49,272 nucleotides of DNA from CALAGJ01 sp964293305 (GTDB lineage: Bacteria; Bacteroidota; Bacteroidia; Chitinophagales; Chitinophagaceae). Under the pieces are notes generated by a model that did not search any database, was not told the origin of the DNA, and saw nothing but the letters and a program-made list of their open reading frames with translations. Below, piece after piece: positions 1 through 8,171 of the stretch; position 1 is the stretch's first letter; each line of letters starts with the position of its first letter. Location: NCBI GenBank assembly GCA_964293305.1, contig CAXYYO010000025.1, positions 1 to 49,272 on the forward strand, read 5' to 3'. The position numbers and the translations under genes are program-made.

Positions 1-303
1 CAAAAAAAATCAAATAAACTATTTTGGACTATATATTATTTGGAAATGGTATTAGACAAAATTTCTAATTATGGTCATTCTAAATCAAAACAAATTTATA
101 GTTGTGTATAAGTAAGCATTTCCAAACAAAACTTGCAACCCTTATTAGCATAAACTATCGTAAAAACTCAATGATTAAAATAAGCCTATCTAGAGCCAAT
201 CTGAGCTTTTACTGCAAAGATATATTTGAATATTTTGAACATGACAAAAGAGCCGATGAATCAATACAAAAAAAATGACAAAAAACTGAGAGAAAAAATT
301 GAT
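1..303. other. gene-free AT-rich leader upstream of terC-like gene
   Basis: No open reading frame of convincing length or composition is visible. The stretch is AT-rich. It contains one match to the Bacteroidota -7 element, TATATTTG at 221-228 on the plus strand, which could drive the downstream TerC-family gene. No good TTG lies at the usual distance upstream, so this is only suggestive. Confidence 0.4.
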
Positions 304-320
304 GGGCAAAAAATTTGCCC
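304..320 (+). promoter_or_regulatory. perfect 7-bp inverted repeat in the leader of the TerC-family gene
   Basis: GGGCAAA (304-310) and TTTGCCC (314-320) form a perfect stem around AAA. The repeat lies 60 bases before the preferred start codon at 380, and a second -7-like element (TATATTTG, 354-361) lies between the two. It could be an operator or an RNA hairpin. Its sequence does not resemble the Mn-sensing yybP-ykoY riboswitch that precedes some TerC genes. Confidence 0.4.
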
Positions 321-379
321 AAGTACAAGAATTCATAAGCATTCATAACCCATTATATTTGCGAACTTATTTTAATAAT

Positions 380-1168
380 ATGGAGTATTTATTTACCAGT
401 GAAAGTATCATTAGTTTTTTCGTACTAGTAATCCTTGAAATAGTATTAGGTATTGATAATGTAATATTCGTGAGTATTATTATGAATAGACTGCCCGAAG
501 CAGATCATAAAAAAGCACGTACCGCTTGGATGATAACCGGCATTCTGATGAGAAGCATTTTACTTTTTGGCCTGAGTTGGTTATTGGCCCAAAAAGGTAA
601 TCCTGTTTTTACAGTATTTAATAAAGGGTTTGACTTGGCAAGTTTAGTCATGCTGGGTGGTGGCTTGTTTCTTATATACAAAACAGTAAAAGAAATTCAC
701 CATAAGCTTGAGGGCGAAATGGAACAAGCAGGAACAAAAAAATCTGCGCTTAGTTTTTCTGCTGCCATTGTACAAATTGTATTGATAGATATGGTTTTTA
801 GTTTTGACAGTATAATAACAGCCGGTGGCACAGCTCAGCACCTTGAGATAATGATTGCAGCTGTAATTGTTGCCATGTTTGTCATGTTTTTATTTAGCCC
901 ACGCATTTCATCGTTTATTCATAAACACCCCACATTAAAAATGCTTGCATTGAGTTTTTTAGTTATGATTGGCATTTCGTTGATGGTAGAGGGATGGAAC
1001 AGTGAGGCAGCGCATGAATTGCATCTTAAAAACTACATCTATTTCGGTATGGCATTTTCCTTTTCTGTGGAATTACTCAATATGCAGTTGAGGGAAAAAA
1101 GCAGTCCACCTGTAGAATTAAGAGAGCCTGTATTAGAAGAGGAAACACATGATGATATGGCACATTAA
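380..1168 (+). CDS. TerC-family integral membrane protein
   Basis: The 262-aa product is a polytopic inner-membrane protein of the TerC family, whose members are linked to metal-ion (often manganese) export and tellurite resistance. Two TerC signatures are visible: an acidic pair in the first membrane helix (E20 and D26-N27, within LGIDNVIFVSI) and a second copy in the fifth helix (D137 and D143, DMVFSFDS). About seven hydrophobic segments are separated by short loops, and the charged C-terminus is probably cytoplasmic. The frame extends upstream to a TTG at 299, but that adds a polar 27-residue tail unlike the family, so I chose the ATG at 380. The gene converges on the minus-strand methyltransferase. 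The family call is firm; the transported ion cannot be read from the sequence. Confidence 0.9.
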   Translation: MEYLFTSESIISFFVLVILEIVLGIDNVIFVSIIMNRLPEADHKKARTAWMITGILMRSILLFGLSWLLAQKGNPVFTVFNKGFDLASLVMLGGGLFLIYKTVKEIHHKLEGEMEQAGTKKSALSFSAAIVQIVLIDMVFSFDSIITAGGTAQHLEIMIAAVIVAMFVMFLFSPRISSFIHKHPTLKMLALSFLVMIGISLMVEGWNSEAAHELHLKNYIYFGMAFSFSVELLNMQLREKSSPPVELREPVLEEETHDDMAH

Positions 1169-1172
1169 AAAA

Positions 1173-1197
1173 TAAAACCAGCAAGTTTTATATTTTT
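1173..1197. terminator. weak terminator between convergent genes
   Basis: A 6-bp stem, TAAAAC with GTTTTA, is followed by ATA and a T-run on the plus strand. It sits between the stop of the TerC-family gene and the stop of the minus-strand methyltransferase and overlaps the latter. The stem is AT-rich and weak. Confidence 0.35.
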
Positions 1198-2090
1198 TTC
1201 CCTGCTATATATATTACTGAACTACAGGATTTTGTTTTAAAAAGAGCAGCCATATTTGAGCGTAAACCAATAAAAAATGCCCTAAAGAGATGAGTCTTTC
1301 CAGTTCTGTACTTTTCACTGAGGAGGCTGATATAAAAGCTATCAAACCACAAAGGTTTTTCTGTTATTATTTCTAGCTGATGTTTTTGCAAAAATAAATC
1401 CATCGCCATGGGCGAAAAATGATATAAATGTCTTGGCACATCATAGGCTGCCCAATGTTGTTGGTAATGTGAAGCATCATAACTGGTATAATTTGGTACA
1501 GCTATAAATAATTTACCACCAGGCTTGAGTAGGTTATAAATGGTATCAAAATAAGCATTCAAATCATGAATATGCTCCACCACATGCCATAGTGTAATGG
1601 CATCAAAATGCTGCAATGGCAGGCATTTTAACTGGTCAGCATCCAGCAGATTGAGTTCATGCTTTTTGAATGCAAGCTGTCTGGCATCAGCATCAGGCTC
1701 CAGACCGGTTACCTGCCAACCTCTTTCCTGCATGGTATGTAGAAAAGCCCCTGTGCCAGCACCAATGTCTAATAAAGTGCCAGCCCGCATACCCGTTATT
1801 TTTTGTATGAGCGCTGCCTTGGACTGTAAGGTTATCTTTCTTACTTTATGATACAACATATTGATAAAACCTTTTGCAGTATCTGAATGAGAAACATAAT
1901 TTTCGCTTTTATAATAAGCACCAATTGCTTGCAGATTGGGCACCTGCTGTGTAAATCGAATCGTACAATTTTCACATTGCGCCAGCAAAAATTTTTCTTT
2001 ACTAACAGTATAATCCTGCACGGAAAATATTTCTATAAAATCCTGCTTATCACAAGCAGGGCAAGTAGTATAATGAATGGTACCGGGCAT
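1188..2090 (-). CDS. class I SAM-dependent methyltransferase with N-terminal zinc ribbon
   Basis: The 300-aa protein has two parts. Residues 10-42 hold two CxxC pairs (C10/C13 and C39/C42), a probable structural zinc ribbon. The rest is a Rossmann methyltransferase domain, with SAM motif I LLDIGAGTGAF at about 106-116, an acidic GLEPD after beta-2 and LWHVVEHIHDL near 167. This arrangement occurs in methyltransferases of sugar and polyketide metabolism and in many uncharacterised Bacteroidota enzymes; the substrate is unknown. The frame opens at a TTG (2093), but the next codon is ATG (2090), which I prefer. The gene begins 15 bases after the HU-like gene ends and is probably the last gene of a copA - HU-like - methyltransferase transcript. 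Confidence 0.85.
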   Translation of the reverse strand: MPGTIHYTTCPACDKQDFIEIFSVQDYTVSKEKFLLAQCENCTIRFTQQVPNLQAIGAYYKSENYVSHSDTAKGFINMLYHKVRKITLQSKAALIQKITGMRAGTLLDIGAGTGAFLHTMQERGWQVTGLEPDADARQLAFKKHELNLLDADQLKCLPLQHFDAITLWHVVEHIHDLNAYFDTIYNLLKPGGKLFIAVPNYTSYDASHYQQHWAAYDVPRHLYHFSPMAMDLFLQKHQLEIITEKPLWFDSFYISLLSEKYRTGKTHLFRAFFIGLRSNMAALFKTKSCSSVIYIAGKKI

Positions 2091-2105
2091 CAAAAAAAAT
2101 GTATA

Positions 2106-2675
2106 TCAATTGAGATAATAAAATAAAATAGCACTGGCGCCTACGGCGAATAGTATCAATGCGGCTATCCACCAATTATCCTCAAATAGCTCACCTGAGG
2201 TATGCTCAATTTCATCTGAGGCATTTGAGGAATTATTAGCAACATCTCCCTGCAACACCTCAAAATTTTCATTATGCCTGAGTATTTTTTCAGCAGATAA
2301 AGCAGTATAGGGCTGGAAAGTAGATTGATAGGGCTGGAATGATTTTTTTTTATTCTGGTCTGTTGAAAATTCACCAATGCCCATCAAATTGGCAGTACCA
2401 TTTTTTTCTAACCTATTAGTGATAGCAGTTACAAAATCCGTGAATTGTATGATAGCATTTGTTTCATCAATATGAAGGTTATGGGAGAGATACTGATAAA
2501 AATTTTTGTCTGTTTTAATCGTATTGTCAGCAAAAACAATTTGCTGCACAGGTGGATTTATGCACTTATTGGCAAAATCTAACTGAGCAGCAGTTGTATC
2601 AATTTGCAGTGTACCCAACCCCGGCATATCAAGCCTGTGTTGAGATGCAAGCCAACCCCGTAGAAGTTCTTCCAT
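2106..2675 (-). CDS. CCDC81-like HU-domain protein with C-terminal membrane anchor
   Basis: The 189-aa product begins MEELLRGWLASQHRLDMPGL, matching the start of Bacteroidota proteins that carry paired CCDC81-like HU domains (helices, then a PGLG turn and beta hairpin). A second alpha/beta segment covers roughly residues 55-110, with a GIGEF turn before a basic stretch. A disordered Ser/Asn-rich linker follows, then one transmembrane helix (about 169-187, WWIAALILFAVGASAILFYY). Family members often end in a membrane helix and SPOR domain; here the protein stops just after the helix, so no SPOR domain is present. The frame runs upstream to a TTG at 2717, but the ATG at 2675 gives the family-like N-terminus. 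Function is unknown; a membrane-tethered DNA- or peptidoglycan-associated role is inference. Confidence 0.7.
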   Translation of the reverse strand: MEELLRGWLASQHRLDMPGLGTLQIDTTAAQLDFANKCINPPVQQIVFADNTIKTDKNFYQYLSHNLHIDETNAIIQFTDFVTAITNRLEKNGTANLMGIGEFSTDQNKKKSFQPYQSTFQPYTALSAEKILRHNENFEVLQGDVANNSSNASDEIEHTSGELFEDNWWIAALILFAVGASAILFYYLN

Positions 2676-2779
2676 CTTTTTTAAATATTGCAGCAAATGT
2701 ATAGGAGAATACTGCAATGGACAATCCTAGATTTTCAGGATGTATTTACACTTCCAATTTCACAAAAACGATTGCCCTG

Positions 2780-4909
2780 TTATACGATTTTTTTAAAGTT
2801 TAGCCGCACTGAATTTATAGCAAGTACTACATCACTCAGGCCCATGACAAGTGCACCAAATGTGGGTGATAAAAATCCAAATGCAGCTACAGGAATGGCA
2901 ATGATATTATACAAAAAAGCCCATGCTAAATTTTGTTGAATAGTTAGATAAGTATGCTTGCCAAGCCCCATTGCTTCGGGTAGTTTTTTTAACCCGTTAT
3001 TTGTAAGTATCACTCCGGCACTCTGTACGGCCAGTTGAGATGCTTCACTCAGAGATATACCTATTGTAGCTTTTGCTAAGGCCGGCGCATCATTTATGCC
3101 ATCGCCAATCATAGCAGTGGGAAAGTGCCGTGTAAAGTCTTCAATTTTTTGCAATTTCTGTTCGGGTGTTTGCTCACTATATACTTCATCAATTTGTAAT
3201 TGTGCAGCCAATACCTCGCATTTTTCTTTTATATCGCCACTCAGTAAAATGGTTTTTATCTGTTTAGACTTTAGCCATTGCAAAATATCTTTTACTTCTG
3301 TTCTTAATTCATCTTCCAGATTAATCCATCCAATTAATTCATCATTTTTTGTAACATAAATATTATGCGATTTGTCAGTTATATTGTTTAATATTTTCCA
3401 TGATCCTGCCATGAAAATATTTCCTGATTTATCGATTGCCTTTATGCCTATTCCTTTTATTTCTTCTGTGCGTGCCCACTTCATTACTTCTTTTGTTTTC
3501 CATGCTTGCACAATGCCCTTTGATAGTGGATGTGAACTGAATTTTTCTAATGAATATACTATTTGCTGAAAGCTTTGTTCATCAATACTTGTTTCAAATT
3601 TTTGAATGATAAACTGACCCGTAGTAAGTGTACCCGTTTTATCAAAAACTACTTGTTTTATATCTTTAAAATTTTCTAAGTCAGCAGCATTTCTGAAAAG
3701 AATACCATGCCGTGCCGCACGGCCCATACCAACAGCCACTGCCGCAGGTGTGGCCAAGCCCATGGCACATGGACAAGCTATAACCAACACTGCAATACTT
3801 CTTAAAAGACTGCTGCCAAAACCAATATCAGTAAAGATATAATTGCCTGTAAATGTGAGCAGTGCAATGCCAACAACCAATGGCACAAAAATGGCACTTA
3901 TTTTATCTGCCAATAATTGTACGGGAGGTTTTTCGCCCTGTGCTTCTTGCATCAGCTTGATGATATGATTGAGCACAGCATCATCCCCGGTTGCAGTAAT
4001 ATAAGCTTTTGCAGAGCCAGATTCTAGTATACTGCCTCCAATTAATTTGTCATTAATATTTCGCTCCACGGGCATACTTTCACCTGTAATTATAGCTTCA
4101 TTTACCATAACAGTACCCCACAAAATTTTACAATCCATTGGCACTTGCTCACCAGTATTAACTAATACAAGATCGCCAACCCTTAGGGTATTATTTTCAA
4201 CTTTAAAAATTTGCTCCTGATGGGCATCGTCATAAGCAATCATATTTGCCATTACCTTTTGGCTACGCACTAATTTTTGCAATGCTTTTTGTGTGGTAGC
4301 TATGGCTCTGGCTTCCATATAATTTCCAAAAAATACCAAAGTGATTATGGATGCTGTTGTTTCAAAAAAAAGATACTCAGAGGCATTGCCAGATGCTATA
4401 CCGTACAAACTATAGCCATAAGCAGCGGTGGCTCCCAATACTATGAGTACATTCATATTGGCCATACCATTTCGCAAACTATACCATGCACTTTTACCAA
4501 AATAATACATTCCGATTAGATACACCGGCGTAGCCAGTGCCCATTGTAAATAAGCATTATGGAGGATATGTATATCAACTCCCGGCACCATGTGTAGTAG
4601 CAATGGAAGGGTACAGAAAAGACAGATAAAAAACATCCAATTTGCTGTAAAAACTTCCTGTTCTTGGTGTTCTGTATTATGAGCTGCATACCTGTCTTTT
4701 GAAACAACTGAATATCCTAATTTATTGAGGCCCTGTTCCGCCTCAGTCAGACTCTGGATGCCTGTATGGATAAAGTTTACTTCGCCTCCGGCAAAATTTA
4801 CTTTTACATTTTCATGCCCTTGGTTAGTAAGATATTTTGTAATGTTTAATGCGCATGTAGTGCAATCCATTCCTGAAACTTTCCAGTATATCTGTTCAGC
4901 ATTTTTCAT
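2780..4909 (-). CDS. copA: CopA-type heavy-metal (copper) P1B-ATPase
   Basis: This 709-aa protein is a heavy-metal-transporting P-type ATPase. It has an N-terminal HMA domain with GMDCTTC (C16 and C19), then membrane helices, the actuator motif ITGES, the intramembrane metal site CPC (residues 379-381), the phosphorylated aspartate D423 in DKTGTLT, the HP motif in the nucleotide domain, and GDGIND from residue 602. CPC with a single CxxC HMA domain points to Cu(I) or Ag(I) export across the inner membrane. The frame opens at a TTG at 4948, but the 13 extra residues are hydrophobic and atypical, so I chose the ATG at 4909. No CopZ chaperone, CueR-like regulator or other copper gene lies beside it. 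The downstream HU-like gene follows 104 bases after the stop. Confidence 0.92.
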   Translation of the reverse strand: MKNAEQIYWKVSGMDCTTCALNITKYLTNQGHENVKVNFAGGEVNFIHTGIQSLTEAEQGLNKLGYSVVSKDRYAAHNTEHQEQEVFTANWMFFICLFCTLPLLLHMVPGVDIHILHNAYLQWALATPVYLIGMYYFGKSAWYSLRNGMANMNVLIVLGATAAYGYSLYGIASGNASEYLFFETTASIITLVFFGNYMEARAIATTQKALQKLVRSQKVMANMIAYDDAHQEQIFKVENNTLRVGDLVLVNTGEQVPMDCKILWGTVMVNEAIITGESMPVERNINDKLIGGSILESGSAKAYITATGDDAVLNHIIKLMQEAQGEKPPVQLLADKISAIFVPLVVGIALLTFTGNYIFTDIGFGSSLLRSIAVLVIACPCAMGLATPAAVAVGMGRAARHGILFRNAADLENFKDIKQVVFDKTGTLTTGQFIIQKFETSIDEQSFQQIVYSLEKFSSHPLSKGIVQAWKTKEVMKWARTEEIKGIGIKAIDKSGNIFMAGSWKILNNITDKSHNIYVTKNDELIGWINLEDELRTEVKDILQWLKSKQIKTILLSGDIKEKCEVLAAQLQIDEVYSEQTPEQKLQKIEDFTRHFPTAMIGDGINDAPALAKATIGISLSEASQLAVQSAGVILTNNGLKKLPEAMGLGKHTYLTIQQNLAWAFLYNIIAIPVAAFGFLSPTFGALVMGLSDVVLAINSVRLNFKKIV

Positions 4910-5047
4910 AGCTGCAAAAGTAAATTGAATAAAAAATATGACGGGCAATTATCTTCTCAACTATGTTGCAAAAAAAATTAGCTGAGTAAAATTTGAGTGC
5001 TGCCAAATGGTTGAAATAAAATAATTTTAAAAGGGCTTATCCAATAA

Positions 5048-6175
5048 TCATCGCAGGCTTATTTGCTGCATCCACCAGCTATAAAAATCTGCAAAAGGTG
5101 CACGCCAGTAGCTTTCCTTGTGCTGCCCCAAAGCATTTGTCAATAAGAAAGTTTTACAACAATTTTTATCATCAATGAGTTTTAGAACGGAAAGCATATC
5201 AGGAAGCATTTCATCACTCTCCATTTCGCCTGCATAAAAATAAAATAGTGCATTTGCAGGAAGCTTTGTTTGAGCTGCTTCATTTTTTATTTGTGGTGCT
5301 ATCCAGAAAGACGGAGAAAATATTCCGGCGCAGCCGAATGTATTAGGATACTTTATAAGGGCATAAAATGATATTAAAGCACCCATACTACTGCCACCAA
5401 TAGCAGTATGTGCATCATCGGCTAGGGTTCGAAAAGTACTGTCCACAAAGGGTTTTAGCGTGTGCACAATAAACGACAGATAAGCATCTCCTTCTCCAGT
5501 ACCAAATCTTTCATTGCTGTAAGGATTATATTCATTGATTCTTTTTTCAGCATCATTATCTATGCCCACTATGATGGATTCATATAAACCATTTGCTGTT
5601 ATACTATCCACCATTTCATCTATCTGCCATTCGCCGTGGGCGGACCTTACTTTATCAAAAAGATTTTGTCCATCCTGCATATACAGTACAGGATACCTTT
5701 TTTGTGGTGATATTGTATAACTTTTTGGCAGATAAACCCAGATAGCTTTATACCGATTTAGTTGTGGCATATAAAAAGAGTCTTTCAATACCTGCACTTG
5801 AGGGCTAGCAGTATGTATTGGTTGTATATCAGCCTCATTCTTTTTCCAACCTTGTATGGTACAGATAATGGTTGTATCTGAATTAATTTTTATAACCCTA
5901 TTAGGCAGGTCAGAACCATCTGTATTTGTTTCTACATCAGTCCAGGAGCCTTTTGTAAATTTGAATTCCAATACACCACCTATATGCTCTAATGTTAGTA
6001 TGCCATTGTTTACTCTGTATTGCAGATCTCCAGGATTCCATCCATTTATATTGCCTGCCAAATACACAGAATCTATTGTAGGTTCTTGTATTTGAATGGT
6101 AACAATAAACTGAGCAGATATTTGTACAGGTACAAATATGAATAGGGCAATTAGTAAACAGAAAGCTTGCCTCAT
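5048..6175 (-). CDS. secreted alpha/beta-hydrolase esterase with N-terminal starch-binding-like domain
   Basis: The 375-aa product has a signal peptide (to about residue 21, ISAQ), then an immunoglobulin-like CBM20/CBM48-type domain (about 22-110, with AGNINGWNPGD). A putative esterase domain of the esterase D/Fes type follows. The nucleophile sits in GGSSMGAL (GxSxG), preceded by the strand YPVLYMQDGQNLFD; an acidic residue follows in FYAGEMESDE, and the likely catalytic histidine is in GQHKESYW. Such enzymes cleave acyl esters of carbohydrates or siderophores; the substrate cannot be assigned here. Its ATG overlaps the bshB1 stop in a TAATG junction, so the two are translationally coupled. 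A role in thiol metabolism is not implied by sequence. Confidence 0.85.
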   Translation of the reverse strand: MRQAFCLLIALFIFVPVQISAQFIVTIQIQEPTIDSVYLAGNINGWNPGDLQYRVNNGILTLEHIGGVLEFKFTKGSWTDVETNTDGSDLPNRVIKINSDTTIICTIQGWKKNEADIQPIHTASPQVQVLKDSFYMPQLNRYKAIWVYLPKSYTISPQKRYPVLYMQDGQNLFDKVRSAHGEWQIDEMVDSITANGLYESIIVGIDNDAEKRINEYNPYSNERFGTGEGDAYLSFIVHTLKPFVDSTFRTLADDAHTAIGGSSMGALISFYALIKYPNTFGCAGIFSPSFWIAPQIKNEAAQTKLPANALFYFYAGEMESDEMLPDMLSVLKLIDDKNCCKTFLLTNALGQHKESYWRAPFADFYSWWMQQISLR

Positions 6176-6906
6176 TAGGTTATTTCTTGAATGAATGCAT
6201 CAAAACTTGCTATGCCGGGTATTTTTGTTGTTAGATAACCTTCGGCATATTTTACCCCTATCCTTTTACCCAGCATCAATGCTCTTGCTTTGATAACATC
6301 TAAAAAATCTGGAGTGGAAATATAGGTTTGAGGTTCACTATTATCAGTTGTATTAAACTGTGTGGTATAAGCCAGCACGGCTTGCATTTTTAAATCCATA
6401 AAGTCAGATATATCAAAAACAAAATCTGGTTTAAGATATCTGTCCTGTATATAATGAAAAACATAGGAAGGCCGCCAAATCTGCTGTGCAGTACCATCTA
6501 AAGCAGTTTCAATTTTTCTAAGACCCGAAAGAAAGCATGCATCAGACACCAATTTACTGCTACGTCCATGATCTGGATGGCGGTCTTCAGGAGCATTGCA
6601 CAACACAATAGATGGGCGATATTTTCTTATACTGGTTATCACTTTTCTAAGATGTGCTTCATCATTTGTAAAAAATCCATCGGCCATTTCTAAATTTTCT
6701 CTATAAGCCACTTGCAGAATTGCGGCAGCATCAGCAGCTTCTTTTTTGCGTGTTTCTGCGGTGCCACGGGTGCCCAATTCACCTTGTGTTAAATCAACAA
6801 TTGCCGTTTTTTTACCTTGCTTAACAGCTGCCAGTAAGGTGCCAGCACAACCCAATTCCACATCATCGGGATGTACACCAATTGCGAGTATATCTACTTT
6901 TGTCAT
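6175..6906 (-). CDS. bshB1: bacillithiol biosynthesis deacetylase BshB1
   Basis: The 243-aa protein is a LmbE/PIG-L-family zinc deacetylase. It has the metal motif HPDDVELGC near the N-terminus (residues 18-26), the conserved GELGTRGT loop, and the distal PEDRHPDHGRSS segment with the third metal histidine. Length and the terminal segment KRIGVKYAEGY match BshB1, which removes acetate from GlcNAc-malate to give GlcN-malate in bacillithiol synthesis. BshA and BshC are not in the window. The start ATG lies inside a 7-bp inverted repeat, and a -7-like element sits only about 13 bases upstream, so the mRNA may have almost no leader. Confidence 0.93.
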   Translation of the reverse strand: MTKVDILAIGVHPDDVELGCAGTLLAAVKQGKKTAIVDLTQGELGTRGTAETRKKEAADAAAILQVAYRENLEMADGFFTNDEAHLRKVITSIRKYRPSIVLCNAPEDRHPDHGRSSKLVSDACFLSGLRKIETALDGTAQQIWRPSYVFHYIQDRYLKPDFVFDISDFMDLKMQAVLAYTTQFNTTDNSEPQTYISTPDFLDVIKARALMLGKRIGVKYAEGYLTTKIPGIASFDAFIQEIT

Positions 6907-6927
6907 TTGCTAAAAAAAGCAAATGTA
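6904..6927 (-). promoter_or_regulatory. compact promoter/inverted repeat overlapping the bshB1 start
   Basis: On the minus strand TACATTTG (6927-6920) matches the Bacteroidota -7 consensus. CATTTGC (6925-6919) and GCAAATG (6910-6904) form a perfect 7-bp stem around a T-rich loop, and the final ATG is the bshB1 start codon. The element could be an operator or a start-masking hairpin. No good -33 TTG is seen at 17-23 bases upstream. Confidence 0.4.
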
Positions 6928-7265
6928 TTGTAAGTATTGTGTAAAAGAATGATTGTCAAGATTTAATACCTGGGTGGTTGTATCAATCTATAAAAATTGA
7001 AAAAAACACCCAAATTAAATGCGATAGATTTTTTGGGATAGGGCCTCAAGATACAAGTCCTCGTTATACTTCGAGTTTTTCAATTCAAATGAAGTAAAGC
7101 GATATTTACGAATACACAAAAATTAAAATATATATGTAATACCATACCCAGTTTTCTTTTCCTATAAATTTCCCAGTGGGCATATTTGGAGTTTGATTTA
7201 CTGAGGCATGGATTTTTTCTTATATGCCAATAGGTAAAATATAGTATCGTAGATGGTAGCCCCGG
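6928..7265. other. gene-free stretch between ompA-like gene and bshB1
   Basis: No plausible gene in six frames. The stretch is AT-rich, shows no clear terminator for the ompA-like gene and no obvious repeat of other parts of the window. Confidence 0.4.
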
Positions 7266-8084
7266 TTAATCCAGCAGCTTATAAATTTCATCTAGCCTTG
7301 GAGTGAGTATTATTTCTGTTCGCCTGTTTCTTGCCCTACCTTCAGGTGTGCTGTTTGTATCCAATGGATCGTAACTACTATGACCACTTGCTATAATCCT
7401 ACCTGGATTCATTTTATATTCATTGACCAAAATACGAACAATACTATTTGCCCTGGCCACACTTAGTGCCCAATTATCTTCAAATTTTATCCTAATGGGT
7501 AATGAATCGGTATGTCCCTCAATATTTACAGCAATGTCTTGATTGGTATTAAGTACCTGTGCTACCTTATACAATGCATCCCGACCATCAGTATTTACAA
7601 TTGCACTACCGGATGGAAATAATAATTTTTCACTTAGGCTTACATATACTTTACCATTGCGTGTGCTTACTGTAAGGTCAGAATCATTAAAACCTTGCAA
7701 GGCTTGCGTAAGCCTTGTTTTTAGCTCATTACTTTTTTGTTTTTGCTGCTCTAATAAATCTTGTAAATCTTTATATTTTTTTTGCTCTACGAGCAATGCC
7801 TGCCTGTTTTGATCTAACTCATTATTAAATGTTGATTTAAGAGTTGCATTTTCTTTTTGCAATGCAGTGTTTAAGTTATTCAGATAATCTATCTGACCAT
7901 TAAGTTTTGTAATATCAAGTTTGTTGGAGGCTATATCTTTTTCTAAACTTGTTATTTTTTGAGATAGTGATGCACTATCATTTCTTAAATATCGAATAGC
8001 AACCTGCGAATCTAAAAATTGTTTTTTTGACACACAAGCGCTGGCAGAAATGATGCAGATACAAAAGAAGGTAATGCGTTTCAT
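7266..8084 (-). CDS. OmpA-family peptidoglycan-binding lipoprotein with coiled coil
   Basis: The 272-aa product has a lipoprotein-like signal ending at SASAC (Cys17). A long charged heptad region follows (about residues 30-135, probable coiled coil), then a C-terminal OmpA/MotB domain (about 150-262). That domain carries NIEGHTDSLPI, ALSVARANSIVRIL and the basic GRARNRRTEI segment that binds diaminopimelate peptidoglycan. It probably links the outer membrane to the wall. The lipobox has Ala rather than Leu at -3, so lipidation is likely but not certain. It lies 87 bases after parC and appears to have its own promoter. Confidence 0.88.
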   Translation of the reverse strand: MKRITFFCICIISASACVSKKQFLDSQVAIRYLRNDSASLSQKITSLEKDIASNKLDITKLNGQIDYLNNLNTALQKENATLKSTFNNELDQNRQALLVEQKKYKDLQDLLEQQKQKSNELKTRLTQALQGFNDSDLTVSTRNGKVYVSLSEKLLFPSGSAIVNTDGRDALYKVAQVLNTNQDIAVNIEGHTDSLPIRIKFEDNWALSVARANSIVRILVNEYKMNPGRIIASGHSSYDPLDTNSTPEGRARNRRTEIILTPRLDEIYKLLD

Positions 8085-8120
8085 ATTAAATTTATTTTAT
8101 TTTTAATCTTTATAATATAG

Positions 8121-8153
8121 TTGATACTTATTGTATCAATGATGCCAAAATTA
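8121..8153 (-). promoter_or_regulatory. putative promoter and hairpin upstream of the ompA-like lipoprotein
   Basis: On the minus strand TAATTTTG (8153-8146) matches the -7 consensus TAnnTTTG. It is followed within 7 bases by a perfect 7-bp inverted repeat, TTGATAC and GTATCAA with loop AATAA (8139-8121), which would lie at the 5' end of the transcript. The gene would start about 55 bases downstream of the predicted transcription start. Confidence 0.5.
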
Positions 8154-8171
8154 ATTTTCTTTCTTACATCC

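Noticed and set aside
1..379. yybP-ykoY manganese riboswitch upstream of the TerC-family gene
   Set aside because: The conserved internal-loop sequences of that riboswitch are not seen; only a simple palindrome is present.
2780..4909. Zn/Cd-type P-ATPase (ZntA)
   Set aside because: Sequence around the CPC site and the single GMDCTTC metal-binding domain fit Cu(I) ATPases better, though metal choice is not proven.
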